Shown piece by piece: positions 27,943 through 37,534 of a stretch of DNA of 47,368 nt. The notes below the pieces were generated by a model. That model searched no databases. It was given only the letters and a program-made list of their open reading frames with translations, and was not told where the DNA came from. This DNA is from Deltaproteobacteria bacterium (lineage in GTDB: Bacteria; Desulfobacterota; Syntrophia; Syntrophales; JAFGHS01), in assembly GCA_016928025.1 (NCBI GenBank), contig JAFGLN010000018.1, positions 1-47,368 of the forward strand. The letters run 5' to 3'. Numbering within the stretch: the first letter of the stretch is position 1; every line of letters begins with the position of its first letter. Position numbers and translations under genes: made by a program.

Positions 27943-29310
27943 TTAGAACATCAGATATACGGAAACACCGTAGTAATCCACCTGTCCCATATCCACTTTG
28001 AGAATGCCCAGTGATTGGCCGACACCCAGTTTGGCCTCGCCAAAATCCTGGCGCAGCCACTGGGGCTGGATGAAGCAGTTCGGATGCAGGGCGTAGCGCA
28101 CGCTGACGCCGATATGGCTCCGCTCGAACTCAACGTCATCGAGGACCGTGCTGGGGCTGTTGTCGCATTCCATGTTGTGGACGCCGTAGCTGGCCTTTGC
28201 CACAAGCTTCGGCGAAATGGCCCAGCCGAGCTCCACCCACCACAGGCTGTTCTCTTCCGTCGCTATTTTATAGACCGTACCGTCAAGATATGCCCGCGGA
28301 CCCTGCGTCGACAGGCCGCCGGTGTGATTGGAGCCACCGATGTTCTCGGCATAGACATACTCACCGGCCAGGGTGATGGGACCGAAGGTTACGCTGGCGT
28401 CCACACCGGCCAGCCAGACGTCAAACTCATCTTCGGAGCCGGCGGTCATATTCTGCAGCGATTGTCTTACCCAACTGACCTTGGGTTGGGCATAGACTGG
28501 CCCGAAACGCATGGGCACGGCGACGTCAACCCGGGGTAAGGTACTGTCCTCAATGACGCCCCTCTTGCCTGCTGCCGTTGTGCCCGTTGTATTGAGATAG
28601 TTACCGGCGGTACCGTCGACATCCGGATCAAACAGGGCGACCTTGAGGGTCATCGCTTTGCTGAGGGTGTAGGCGAAATCGATACCCAGTTTGGACGTCG
28701 AATGCAGGTTGCCGAAGGTGATCGAGGCCGGTACCTGCATGGTGTTCGGGCCCGCATGCATATAGCTGTCGAATGCATCACTGTCGGCCGGATCGCTGAG
28801 CATCCGGTAATACTCGGCATTGGCCAGGCTCACGCCGGGATACAGACCGCCGATGAATTGATCGATCTTACCGAGTCTGATGTGCAACGCCTTTGACGGC
28901 TTGAACCAGATATTGGCCCCGGTGTTCATTTGATTCCAGTTGGCAAAGTCATTGACCGAGCCGCCACAAATCGTGAAATTGGCGCCCAGATTGCCGGCCT
29001 TGTTGAAATAAACGAAATTCAGATAGTTCTGGCTGTAGGGCATGGTGACCTGCGTATCCTTCACGTCGCCGTATGTCTTTGATGACCATCCACCGTAGTA
29101 GGAGTGTGTGGGATCTAGCGTTGCTTTACCAGGAATGCTTGGAATCGCGGAAGAATAAGAATTGGTGTTAACCGTTGTAGCATCCGCGTTGATATCCCTC
29201 ATGTAGGCATCCACCCAGATCATACCGTGAATCTGAACCTCCGCCGCGGCCGGCATGGCGATAAAGACGCACAGCATGGCGGCCAGGGCAACAATAAACA
29301 TTTTTTTCAT
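27943..29310 (-). CDS. outer-membrane beta-barrel porin
   Basis: The 455-residue protein has a clean signal peptide (MKKMFIVALAAMLCVFIAMP, cleavage after AAA) and alternating hydrophobic/polar strands throughout. It ends YYGVSVYLMF: a terminal Phe with aromatic residues at alternating positions, the BAM recognition signal. Blocks such as WFKPSKALHIRLGKIDQFIGG and LAGEYVYAENIGG are typical of porin-like proteins of Deltaproteobacteria. AGGAGGG lies 5 bases before the ATG, and a good terminator follows. Substrate specificity cannot be read from sequence. Confidence 0.88.
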   Translation of the reverse strand: MKKMFIVALAAMLCVFIAMPAAAEVQIHGMIWVDAYMRDINADATTVNTNSYSSAIPSIPGKATLDPTHSYYGGWSSKTYGDVKDTQVTMPYSQNYLNFVYFNKAGNLGANFTICGGSVNDFANWNQMNTGANIWFKPSKALHIRLGKIDQFIGGLYPGVSLANAEYYRMLSDPADSDAFDSYMHAGPNTMQVPASITFGNLHSTSKLGIDFAYTLSKAMTLKVALFDPDVDGTAGNYLNTTGTTAAGKRGVIEDSTLPRVDVAVPMRFGPVYAQPKVSWVRQSLQNMTAGSEDEFDVWLAGVDASVTFGPITLAGEYVYAENIGGSNHTGGLSTQGPRAYLDGTVYKIATEENSLWWVELGWAISPKLVAKASYGVHNMECDNSPSTVLDDVEFERSHIGVSVRYALHPNCFIQPQWLRQDFGEAKLGVGQSLGILKVDMGQVDYYGVSVYLMF

Positions 29311-30233
29311 AACCTTCCCTCCTAATAAATAGTTTCAAAAATAGGATTCATTAAAAATCGAAAATCTACTGTCACGATAAACGACTCCATCATGAATGAT
29401 AGTCTGCCTGGATCACCCCCTTTCGGTTGTAAGGTTATTTCCTGATGGTGCCTCCTTAGGCCTCTTATGGATGGGTGTTTCCGATCCGCGGTGCCGAGGT
29501 TGACGGAAAGTCGATCAGCCCTGAACCCTTGGATCCTGCGGATCCGGAGACCGCAAAACAAACCCCGAACTCTGTTTTCCTCAAACCCTCCTTCAGGATT
29601 TCCTCGGTCAATGAAATCCCTGACATTTTGAAATTCACTTCACAGTTTGGCATCGGAGTATATGAAGAGAAAATGACTTTGTCAAGGTGATTTTGATGTA
29701 ATTTTGGGATCATGTCAAATTTTTTCGGCATTTTAAGCGAACAGGCAGGGGTTGGTCTTGTATTTTACATTGCTGCTGGGGCGGCCCGAGACGCCGGTCG
29801 GCGGCACGGCGATCATGCAATCCCACAGCCATCCTGCTTTTCACTGATATCCCCCCATGGGAGAACGATCTCTTTGACGGCGTCTTGGCGGCGCCTCGCC
29901 GGGAGAGAAAACGGGAAGGAACAACCTGGGGGTTGAAAGTTTCCACCGGGATTCATTCCGCAAAAACGGAAGCCTGACGCATCCTCCCACGGAAGATTGA
30001 TGCCCCGGACACGGATTAAAACGCGCGTTTTCCGGAATCTCGGCCGTTGCCTTAAATCTTTGGGAAAAGATGAAGCAAACGTGACGGATTCGGTCTGTTC
30101 ACAACGGGAGAATTATGGTAGAGAGGAATGGGCCGAGGGGAAAAAGACGGGGATCGAAGACCGTCCTAAGGCGGTATTTCCCGATCGGCGCCGTCGGCGG
30201 GTGGATGACCGTCTAAAGGCCGGGAGGTGGATG
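29311..30233. other. Long intergenic region between divergent genes
   Basis: This stretch of about 920 bp lies upstream of both the porin (leftward) and the 5'-nucleotidase (rightward). On the minus strand an extended Shine-Dalgarno-like AAGGGGGTGATCC (29410-29422) precedes a possible 23-codon leader frame (29322-29393) whose stop overlaps the porin ribosome site. The rest carries no gene I can support. An open frame continues upstream of the nucleotidase from 29997, but it is Arg-rich and ends at a signal peptide, so I treat it as untranslated. Confidence 0.45.
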
Positions 30234-32189
30234 ATGAAATCTTTTCGTGTTTTTGTTGTCTTTCTGGTTCTGGCGTTTTCGACGAGCGGTTTTGCCGCGG
30301 AGAAACGTCTCACCATCGTGCACACCAATGATTTACACTCGCATCTCCAGGGGTTTTCGCCGGAAATCGATTATCAGCCGTTCAGGGTCAATGCCGACAA
30401 GACGCTGGGTGGATGGTCGCGCGTGGCGACCGTTATTAAAAACACGCGGGCAGCCGGGACCCCCCCGGTTCTCGTGTTCGATGCCGGGGACTTCACGATG
30501 GGCTCTTTCTTTCATATGCTGAATCGCGAGGAGGCCTTCGAGTTGCGCCTGCTCAAAGCGATGGGCTACGACGCCGTCACCTTGGGTAATCATGAATTTG
30601 ATCTCAAACCGGCGGGCTTGGCGGCCGCGCTGCGCGCCGCCAAAGCCAACGACGGTTTGCCCCCCCTTGTTTTCGCTTCGGCGATCTTTGATCGCGGGAT
30701 TCCCGTTTTGGCAGACCTTCAGGAGGCCTTCGCCGAAGCGGGCATCAAGCCTTACATGATTTTGGAACGGGGCGGGTTGAAAATCGGCATCTTCGGAATT
30801 ATGGGAAACGACGCGATTGAAGTTTCGCCGTTTGCCGGCCCGTTGACGTTTCACGACCCGATTGAAATATCGCGCGATATGGTCGAGACGTTGCGCAACC
30901 ACGAAAAAGTCGATATGGTGATTTGCCTGTCCCATAGCGGCCTTCAGGACAATCCGAAACGATCGGAGGATGAGATCCTGGCCGCCGAAGTCGAAGGCAT
31001 TGACGTCATCATCAGCGGCCACTCCCACACCCAACTGGAGGCGCCCATTATCGTCGGCGATACCGTGATTGTTCAGGCCGGGTGCTACGGCAGGCAGGTG
31101 GGCATTCTGGATCTGGCCTGGGACGGCGGAAAAGTCACGGTGAAAAAATATACGTCTGTTCCGGTCGACAGCCGGATCGCTGGCGATCCGACCCTCCAGA
31201 AGATGATTGATTCATTCAAGGGGAAGCTCGACGAGCAATGGCTTTCTCCCCTGGATCTTTCCTATGACCAGGTGATTGCCGAGACAAAATGGGATTTAAC
31301 AGTCACGGCGGAGGAATCCCCGCTGGGCAATCTTCTGGCCGATGCCATCCGCTGGGCCGTCAATGCGGCGGATTCCGACCTTCACGATCCGTCAAGCCAG
31401 GTGGTCATCGCGGTGGAATCCAACGGCGTCATCCGCGACGATCTTGTTAAGGGTGAAACCGGCAAGATTACCGTGGGTGATTTGTTTCGCACCATTCCGC
31501 TGGGCATCGGCGTCGATGACACCATGGGCTATCCGCTCATCAGCTTCTACCTTTACGGCTATGAAATCAAACGGGCACTGGAGATCCTTACCAGCGTCAG
31601 GCCGCTTAAAAACGACGATTATTTCCTGCAGATTTCGGGCGTCCGGTTCACCTATAATCCCCACCGGATGCTTTTCGATCGGGTGACCGCCATGGAAATC
31701 GGCAGTGAGGAAGAAGGCTTCACGCCGCTGGATTACAGCAGGTCCAACCCACGGCTCTATCGGGTGGCCGCGAATATCTATAACGCGACGTTTTTAAAAA
31801 TTGTCGGGCGATTCACCTATTCCCTGCTGGAGATCGTTCCCAAATATGACGATGGCACACCGATTGAGGCGTTGTCTTCCGCCCTCGTTGACGGCGACAA
31901 ATTTCGGCCGGGCGTCCAGGAGCTCAAACAATGGAAGAGTGTCATTCGGTATGTTCGATCCTTCCCAGATACCGACGGAAACGGCGTCCCCGATGTTCCT
32001 GAAAAATACCGGGGCAAGCTCGGGCGCATTGTGGAAAGACCCAGTTGGAATCCGGTCCATCTCGTGTCCCGGGCCACGACGCCGACATGGATCGCGCTTG
32101 CGGGCTTGGTTATCGTTGTGCTGCTGATGGCCGCGATCGTTTTGGTCGTCATGAAAATAAAAGGACGCCGGGCGAAAGCAAAGGATTGA
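30234..32189 (+). CDS. 5'-nucleotidase/2',3'-cyclic phosphodiesterase family protein, membrane-anchored
   Basis: This is a UshA-type periplasmic phosphoesterase of 651 residues. The signal peptide is MKSFRVFVVFLVLAF...FAA. The metallophosphatase domain shows VHTNDLHSHLQG (D33, H35), VFDAGDFTMG, TLGNHEFDLK, ICLSHSGLQD and ISGHSHTQLE. The C-terminal 5'-nucleotidase domain follows (AEESPLGNLLADAIRWA and others). Unlike UshA it ends in a hydrophobic helix (WIALAGLVIVVLLMAAIVLVV) and a basic tail, so it is anchored with the catalytic part in the periplasm. GGGAGG lies 6 bases before 30234 and 3 before an ATG at 30231. It probably releases phosphate or nucleosides outside the cytoplasm. Confidence 0.92.
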   Translation: MKSFRVFVVFLVLAFSTSGFAAEKRLTIVHTNDLHSHLQGFSPEIDYQPFRVNADKTLGGWSRVATVIKNTRAAGTPPVLVFDAGDFTMGSFFHMLNREEAFELRLLKAMGYDAVTLGNHEFDLKPAGLAAALRAAKANDGLPPLVFASAIFDRGIPVLADLQEAFAEAGIKPYMILERGGLKIGIFGIMGNDAIEVSPFAGPLTFHDPIEISRDMVETLRNHEKVDMVICLSHSGLQDNPKRSEDEILAAEVEGIDVIISGHSHTQLEAPIIVGDTVIVQAGCYGRQVGILDLAWDGGKVTVKKYTSVPVDSRIAGDPTLQKMIDSFKGKLDEQWLSPLDLSYDQVIAETKWDLTVTAEESPLGNLLADAIRWAVNAADSDLHDPSSQVVIAVESNGVIRDDLVKGETGKITVGDLFRTIPLGIGVDDTMGYPLISFYLYGYEIKRALEILTSVRPLKNDDYFLQISGVRFTYNPHRMLFDRVTAMEIGSEEEGFTPLDYSRSNPRLYRVAANIYNATFLKIVGRFTYSLLEIVPKYDDGTPIEALSSALVDGDKFRPGVQELKQWKSVIRYVRSFPDTDGNGVPDVPEKYRGKLGRIVERPSWNPVHLVSRATTPTWIALAGLVIVVLLMAAIVLVVMKIKGRRAKAKD

Positions 32190-32347
32190 TCCGACCTCGT
32201 TATCCTCTGTCGCCTGGGCTATTGAACCGCGGCGATGCTGGTTGCGAAGGACCGCCCTTGATTTTTCTGAAAAAATAAATTCTCAACAATCAACGAAACG
32301 CAACGGAGGTGCCGACATGGACGATGTCATCACCCGGACACCGTCTT

Positions 32348-34573
32348 TTATCTGCCTTCCACCCGGCAGGGGACATAGCGGTGCATGGGCGTTCCGACAA
32401 AGTCCCGGTTGGTGTTTTTGGTTAACCGGTTGACGTTGACGCCGTATTGGACACCGTCGTAGACCAGGCCGAAGCCGTGCGGCATGACGACGTGGCCTTT
32501 TCTGCAGTCTTTCGATATTTCGGCCTCGATGATTTCCTCGCCGGCTTCCGTAATGACCCTGACCATCTGCTTGTCGGCGATGCCCAGCGCTGCCGCGTCC
32601 GCGGGATGGATGGCCAGCGTGCATGTCTTTTTGCCCTTGTTCCACGCCGGGTCTCTCATGGCGGTGTTGGCGTTCGTGTCGATATGCCGTCCCGCCATCA
32701 GAATCAGGGGAAAACGCTCATTGGGCTGGAGCTGTTCTTCTTCCTCAACGGGATTTATCTTCCTGATCCAGTCCTCCACTTCCGGATTATAAAGCTGGAT
32801 TTTTTTGTTCTTGGTCGATAGGTTCGTTTCCATGTTCTTTTCCGGATCGCGTATCCCGACCAGCACCCCTTCCGGATGATTCATGATGGCCTGGTACAGG
32901 GACAGACCCTGGTCCGGCCCCACGGGAAAACCGGCTTTGGCCGCCTCCTCCTGGCGGGATTTGGATAACGGCATGAACAAAGGGAAGATGCTGGCCAGAT
33001 GGGCCGAACCCAAGGCCGGCCCCAGTGTTTTGGCGACGACAAAGTGCCCGGCGGCGGCATTTTCCGGGGCAGCCATCAGATATTCCCCCAATTTCTGACC
33101 GTAGGCTTTGAGGTCGCCGCTTTTGGCCGCCTCGTAAAGCGCATCGGGGATCGGGGGGATGAGGCCCATGGCATCGGCCAGGAGGGTGAAGATCTCGGCG
33201 TTTTCCTTCTGCTCTCCCTCCGCCTCCACCACGGGAGCCCGCATCCGGGCATAAACCTTCGAGAAACCCATACCGGGATCCCCCTCCCAGGACTCGAAGG
33301 CCGTTTTGCAGGGAAGGACGTACTGGGCGAGGGCGGCCGACTCGGTCATGGCGATCTCAGCCACCACCAATAGGTCGAGCTTTTGAAAGGCCTTCTCATA
33401 GGCCGTCGTATCGGCATAGGACCGCAGGGGATTTGCGGCCCAGCAGAGGACGGCCCGCAGGCGCTCCGGATGATCATGCATGATTTCTTCCGGCAGTACA
33501 TTGGGCGGGAACATGCCGTTGACGGCGGGAATGTCCGTCAATAGGGTCCTCCATACCTTTGGATCCCGGGGGTCCGCTCCAGTGCCCCCGCCCTGCAGAT
33601 AATTTCCACCCGGGACACCGATACGTCCGCAAAGGGCCTGCAAAACGACCAACAGATAGGATACCAGCGCGCTGTGTCTGTTCATCAATATCCCGAGATC
33701 GTCGATAATGCTTGAACGGCGCGCGGCGAATTCCCGGCAGACCCTGACGACCGTGTCATAATCGAGGTCGCAGACCGCAAGGGCCGCCTTGACGTCGAAG
33801 TCGGCAAACCACGGCAGGATCTCGTTGAAGCCGTCCGTATACTTGTCGATGTAGTCCTTGTTATAAAGACCTTCCTGAAGGATAATGGCAATCATGGACT
33901 TGAGCAGGAGGGCGTCCGTGCCGGGGCGGATGGCCAGGTGAATATCGGCGAGTCGGGCGGTTTCGGTGAGGCGCGGGTCCACGACGACCAGCCGCCGGTC
34001 GGGGTCTTTGGACATCTTCTGCAGCCGTCGCGGCGCCTGAGGAAAATGATGGGCCATCATGGGATTCTTCCCGATCAGGATCAACAGGTCGCAGTTCTCA
34101 AAATCTTCGGTCAACTGGATATTTTGACTCCCTAAAGTGAGGCCGTGGGCCCAATACCGGCCGGAAAACTCCTGGTTCGCCGCGGAATAGTTCCACCGTG
34201 ACCCGAGACGTCGGACGAAGCGAACGGGGAAACCGATGCTTAAAAAAGCAAACTCCCCGCCGCCGACCAGCGAAGCCAAAGATCGGGGGCCGTGCCGGCC
34301 AAGGACGGCCTTCAGCTTTTCAGCAATCTCGCTGATGGCCTGGTCCCAGGAGATCCGCTCAAATCGGTCCCCGACCCTCTTCAGGGGATACGGCACCCGG
34401 TCCTTGTTCTGCTGATGGTAGGCGACGTTCAGCCCTTTCCGGCAGACATATCCCTCGCTGATGGGGCTTGCCTTATCGCCCCGGACCTTGACGATCCGGT
34501 TGTCTTCCACCTGGACTTCCAGTCCGCAGCGGTTGGCGCATAATACACAAGATGTTTTCTTCCACGACATCAT
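32348..34573 (-). CDS. molybdopterin oxidoreductase, [4Fe-4S] DMSO-reductase superfamily
   Basis: The 741-residue catalytic subunit starts with a ferredoxin-type motif (C9-x2-C12-x3-C16, then C44 in GYVCRKGLN). It has the bis-MGD binding blocks ILIGKNPMMAHH, VVVDPRLTETARLADIHLAIRPGTDALLL, GVPGGNYLQGG and the C-terminal molydopterin dinucleotide-binding domain (HPADAAALGIADKQMVRV). No Tat signal is visible, so it is probably cytoplasmic. The residue at the usual Mo-ligand position is not an obvious Cys or Sec (segment NQEFSGRYWAHG). No electron-transfer or membrane subunit lies nearby. It begins 18 bp after a DUF169 gene, so the two form an operon; substrate unknown. Confidence 0.9.
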   Translation of the reverse strand: MMSWKKTSCVLCANRCGLEVQVEDNRIVKVRGDKASPISEGYVCRKGLNVAYHQQNKDRVPYPLKRVGDRFERISWDQAISEIAEKLKAVLGRHGPRSLASLVGGGEFAFLSIGFPVRFVRRLGSRWNYSAANQEFSGRYWAHGLTLGSQNIQLTEDFENCDLLILIGKNPMMAHHFPQAPRRLQKMSKDPDRRLVVVDPRLTETARLADIHLAIRPGTDALLLKSMIAIILQEGLYNKDYIDKYTDGFNEILPWFADFDVKAALAVCDLDYDTVVRVCREFAARRSSIIDDLGILMNRHSALVSYLLVVLQALCGRIGVPGGNYLQGGGTGADPRDPKVWRTLLTDIPAVNGMFPPNVLPEEIMHDHPERLRAVLCWAANPLRSYADTTAYEKAFQKLDLLVVAEIAMTESAALAQYVLPCKTAFESWEGDPGMGFSKVYARMRAPVVEAEGEQKENAEIFTLLADAMGLIPPIPDALYEAAKSGDLKAYGQKLGEYLMAAPENAAAGHFVVAKTLGPALGSAHLASIFPLFMPLSKSRQEEAAKAGFPVGPDQGLSLYQAIMNHPEGVLVGIRDPEKNMETNLSTKNKKIQLYNPEVEDWIRKINPVEEEEQLQPNERFPLILMAGRHIDTNANTAMRDPAWNKGKKTCTLAIHPADAAALGIADKQMVRVITEAGEEIIEAEISKDCRKGHVVMPHGFGLVYDGVQYGVNVNRLTKNTNRDFVGTPMHRYVPCRVEGR

Positions 34574-34591
34574 CTCTTCTCCTTCAAATGG

Positions 34592-35299
34592 TTAAGCGTT
34601 TTTGGGGATTTCCAGGAACGGCGCCAGGTTCGGGCGGTGCCGCACGTCCGTCAGCACGGGATACCGGAAGCCGGCCGCGTGGGTGTCGCCCAGGGCCTTC
34701 ATCATCAATTCCACCTTACTCTTCGGGATCGTGAAGATCACCTCATGGTCCTGGGTGGAGCCGAAGACCCGGTCGCCACCCGAGGGGAGGATGAACTGGT
34801 TCATGTCCGTTTTGATCGTCCGCGCCATGATGTCGCCGCAGTCGCCCATCCCTGTCGGCAGGGCCGGGGCGATGCCACCGCCGCCGTTGACCGCCGCCTG
34901 GGCCAGACGCATGGCCTGGGCCGAGTTGACGTACAGGCAGATCAGGTCCGGTTCGAAATCGGCCCGGTCAATGGGCGCCGAGACCATATAGGCGTATTTG
35001 CCCGGCTCATGCCGCTTTTGTTCGTCGCCGGGCCTCGCCGCGGGCGGGTTGTCCAGAAAGCCCAGGGCGGTGTGGCCGCCGATGCAGCATTGGTCTTCTT
35101 TACCGACGGCGATGGTCCAGCCGTAGCGCCGGGACAGGGCCACGGCCTGGCAGAGGGCGATCTGATACCCCAGATCCTTGACGGGGAATCTGACCTTGGC
35201 CGGCAGGGTTTCCTGCCCCGTGTATAGTTTGACGGCGACGGGAAAGGTTTGGGGTTTGATATACGTATTCAATGCGTCGTTGACTTGTTTTAAGTCCAT
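34592..35299 (-). CDS. DUF169 family protein
   Basis: The 235-residue protein matches DUF169 (PF02596), a family common in anaerobes with no established function. Typical blocks are FPVAVKLYTGQETLP, ALCQAVALSRRYGWTI and CCIGGHTALGFLD. Conserved cysteines occur in ALCQA, DQCCIGG and GDCGD. AAGGAGG precedes the ATG. Tight linkage to the molybdopterin oxidoreductase (18 bp) suggests a shared job, perhaps cofactor or substrate handling; this is inference. Confidence 0.85.
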   Translation of the reverse strand: MDLKQVNDALNTYIKPQTFPVAVKLYTGQETLPAKVRFPVKDLGYQIALCQAVALSRRYGWTIAVGKEDQCCIGGHTALGFLDNPPAARPGDEQKRHEPGKYAYMVSAPIDRADFEPDLICLYVNSAQAMRLAQAAVNGGGGIAPALPTGMGDCGDIMARTIKTDMNQFILPSGGDRVFGSTQDHEVIFTIPKSKVELMMKALGDTHAAGFRYPVLTDVRHRPNLAPFLEIPKNA

Positions 35300-35387
35300 G
35301 TCATCCTCCTTGCTCCTGTAACAGGCGGAGTGCCTGTTTTTCGGGTGACTGTTGGTTGATTGACCGGTTTATCTGTCCTTTAACCTT

Positions 35388-35468
35388 GACGGACTCGTAA
35401 AGAGTCGAAAATCCCCCGCCCCTTCATCCCCTCCAGGGGTGGGGAATATGACTTTTTACAGGACCATC
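35388..35468. repeat. Small MITE-like element with imperfect terminal inverted repeats
   Basis: The 22-base ends (35388-35409 and 35447-35468) match 15 of 22 as inverted repeats around the core CGTAAAGAGTC / GACTTTTTAC. The 37-base interior has its own GC-rich hairpin (CCCCTCCAGGGG). The core resembles that of the larger element at 40816-40941. It lies between the HxlR gene and the DUF169 gene. Confidence 0.45.
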
Positions 35469-35546
35469 AACCTTTATTTATCCACAAAGAGTTGTAATGC
35501 CTGCAGGGAGGCGGACAAGAGCGCGCATGTAAATTTTAATAGACTA

Positions 35547-36215
35547 TCAGGTGTTTGCTGTCCCTTTGTGTTGAATGCCGAAGATGTTCATAAACTCGGC
35601 AACGTTTTCCGGTGCCCCTTCGATCTGCAGGGTTTCGGCCAGGCGGCTGCGCTCCGACCGGGGCGATGAAAATACGGTTGCCCAAATTTCCGGCGTCGTT
35701 GTAACGGTGACGTCGGCCTCGGAATCGTCCTGCTTGCGGCTTGTCCAGCCCTCGCCGTCAAAGGAAAGAGCGTAGGTCGCCTGGGGGAATCGCATGGCCC
35801 AGGTCGCCGTCTGAGCCGGTTGCTTGCCCCGTTTGTTGAGAGAAAAAGTCAGTCCCCGCATCATTAAATCGGGATGAACCACCTCGCCCGGAACCGGCGG
35901 CCGCATGGCCCAGCGAAAGCCCCAAACCATGAGCGCCTCGATAACCGGTCCGAGCTCTCGACCGGCGGGGGTCAGATCGTACCAGACTTCACGCCGCCCC
36001 GGCTTTTTGTCGCGCTTGACAATGCCTGCCGCCTCCAGATCCCGGAGACGCTGGGTCAGCCATTTGGGCGTGATGTTGCTCAAAGATCCGATCAGGTCGG
36101 TGAAACGCTGAGGTTCCCGCAAGAGATCGCGAATGATCAGCAGAGACCACTTGTCGCCGATCTTTTCAATGGCGCGGGCAACGGGGCAAAAGTGCCGATA
36201 AGATTGGGCCAACAT
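35547..36215 (-). CDS. HxlR-family transcriptional regulator with C-terminal SCP2-like domain
   Basis: The 222-residue protein starts with a classic HxlR winged helix (residues about 8-105): HFCPVARAIEKIGDKWSLL, RFTDLIGSLSNITPKWLTQR and REVWYDLTPAGRELGPVI. C10 in HFCP is the redox-reactive cysteine position of many HxlR sensors. The C-terminal 90 residues (TYALSFDGEGW, DVTVTTTPEIWATVF) look like a sterol-carrier-type (SCP2) domain, a known fusion. A perfect inverted repeat sits 22 bases before the start. It faces away from hldD and is upstream of the DUF169/molybdopterin operon on the same strand, so it may control that operon or itself. Confidence 0.9.
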   Translation of the reverse strand: MLAQSYRHFCPVARAIEKIGDKWSLLIIRDLLREPQRFTDLIGSLSNITPKWLTQRLRDLEAAGIVKRDKKPGRREVWYDLTPAGRELGPVIEALMVWGFRWAMRPPVPGEVVHPDLMMRGLTFSLNKRGKQPAQTATWAMRFPQATYALSFDGEGWTSRKQDDSEADVTVTTTPEIWATVFSSPRSERSRLAETLQIEGAPENVAEFMNIFGIQHKGTANT

Positions 36216-36236
36216 GCATTCCTTTATAAAATATAG

Positions 36237-36249
36237 TATCTAATAGATA
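36237..36249. promoter_or_regulatory. Candidate HxlR operator
   Basis: TATCTA-A-TAGATA is a perfect 6-bp inverted repeat 22-34 bases upstream of the HxlR start. HxlR proteins bind AT-rich inverted repeats in their own promoters, so autoregulation is the likely role. Confidence 0.5.
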
Positions 36250-36446
36250 GCAAAATAACTGTGGCCGGTCAAGAAAAATTATTTTTAGCAAATTTCAATC
36301 GTTCGTTCGCAACCGCCATAAAAAAATTTCAAATCAGGTTTCAATTTTGGCGGGGGATGATATAAAAAAAGGGGACGATGAACGGACAAAATGGCGTTCA
36401 TCGAGGGGTTGTGTCTAAAATGTCTGCGAAAACAACCACATTCATA

Positions 36447-36473
36447 TTGACAAACCACAGCCAAAGGTAATAT
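36447..36473 (+). promoter_or_regulatory. Promoter candidate for hldD-kdsB
   Basis: TTGACA (36447-36452) and TAATAT (36468-36473) are separated by 15 bases, shorter than the ideal 17. It lies about 65 bases before the hldD start. Confidence 0.4.
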
Positions 36474-36536
36474 CGTTGGGGCGTCATCATGAGCGTTGGC
36501 GCGTATGATCCAACATCAGACAGGAGGTCGGACATT

Positions 36537-37511
36537 ATGATCGTCGTCACGGGGGGTGCGGGATTTATCGGGAGTGCGTTTGTTTCAAAACTGAACCGCG
36601 AAGGAATTACCGATATCGTCATCGTTGATGAACTCGGTGCGTCGGACAAATGGAAGAACCTCGTCCATAACCGGTATGCCGATTATGTCCATAAAGACCA
36701 TTTTATTGAAATGATTGGTGAAGACAATATCCCTTTCGGCATCGAGGCGATTGTCCATATGGGGGCGTGTTCTTCGACAACGGAGCGGGATGCCGACTAT
36801 CTGATGGAAAACAATTATCATTACACCTGCTGTCTCGCTGAATGGGCGCTGGAACACAAGGTCCGATTTATCTATGCCAGTTCCGCCGCCACCTATGGCG
36901 ACGGCGCCCAGGGCTTTTCCGATGATCATGAATCAACGCGGACATTGCACCCCATCAATATGTACGGTTATTCCAAACAGCTGTTCGATCTGTGGGTGTT
37001 GAGACGCGGCGTGGAGGATGAAATCGCGGGCATCAAGTTTTTTAACGTCTTCGGTCCCAATGAATATCATAAGGAAGATATGACCAGTGTCGTTTTCAAG
37101 GCCTTCCATCAGATCCGTGAAACGGGCAAGGTCCGGCTCTTTAAATCGTATCGGCCCGAGTATGGAGACGGCGAACAAATGCGGGACTTTGTCTACGTGA
37201 AGGACTGCACCGATGTTATCTGGTGGCTCCTGAACCACCCTGAGGCGAACGGCATTTTCAATCTCGGGACCGGCAAGGCCAGGACGTGGAATGACTTGAT
37301 CCAGGCTGTTTTTGCCGCCCTGATCCTACCCCGGCAGATCGAATATATTGAGATGCCGGAAGCCATTCGCGATCAGTATCAATATTTTACGGAAGCAAAG
37401 ATGGACAAGCTCGAACGGGCGGGCTGTCCGGTCAAATTCCGGTCACTGGAGGATGCCGTTTACGATTATGTCGTGCATTACCTGCAAACAGCGGATCCTT
37501 ATTTGAAATAA
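36537..37511 (+). CDS. hldD: ADP-L-glycero-D-manno-heptose 6-epimerase
   Basis: HldD (RfaD) makes the heptose donor for the lipopolysaccharide inner core. The 324-residue extended SDR has TGGAGFIGSAFVSKLN (NADP motif), the family-specific HMGACSSTTERDADYLMENN, then YASSAATYGDG and YGYSKQLFD (catalytic Tyr-x3-Lys). FFNVFGPNEYHKEDMTSV and EQMRDFVYVKD are diagnostic of HldD. ATG 36537 follows AGGAGG at 10 bases. kdsB begins 23 bp after the stop, so the two form an LPS-core operon. Confidence 0.95.
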   Translation: MIVVTGGAGFIGSAFVSKLNREGITDIVIVDELGASDKWKNLVHNRYADYVHKDHFIEMIGEDNIPFGIEAIVHMGACSSTTERDADYLMENNYHYTCCLAEWALEHKVRFIYASSAATYGDGAQGFSDDHESTRTLHPINMYGYSKQLFDLWVLRRGVEDEIAGIKFFNVFGPNEYHKEDMTSVVFKAFHQIRETGKVRLFKSYRPEYGDGEQMRDFVYVKDCTDVIWWLLNHPEANGIFNLGTGKARTWNDLIQAVFAALILPRQIEYIEMPEAIRDQYQYFTEAKMDKLERAGCPVKFRSLEDAVYDYVVHYLQTADPYLK

Positions 37512-37534
37512 TTCACAAGAGCTATGTTGAACTG

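Larger units (their letters stand above)
36216..36536. other. Divergent promoter region between the HxlR gene and hldD
   Basis: This 321-bp AT-rich gap contains the operator candidate (36237-36249), a hairpin (GATGAACG/CGTTCATC, 36377-36402) and a rightward promoter candidate (36447-36473). I see no gene in it. Confidence 0.5.

Noticed and set aside
29997-30233. N-terminal extension of the 5'-nucleotidase
   Set aside because: The extension is highly basic, and a clean ribosome site plus signal peptide begin at 30222-30234.
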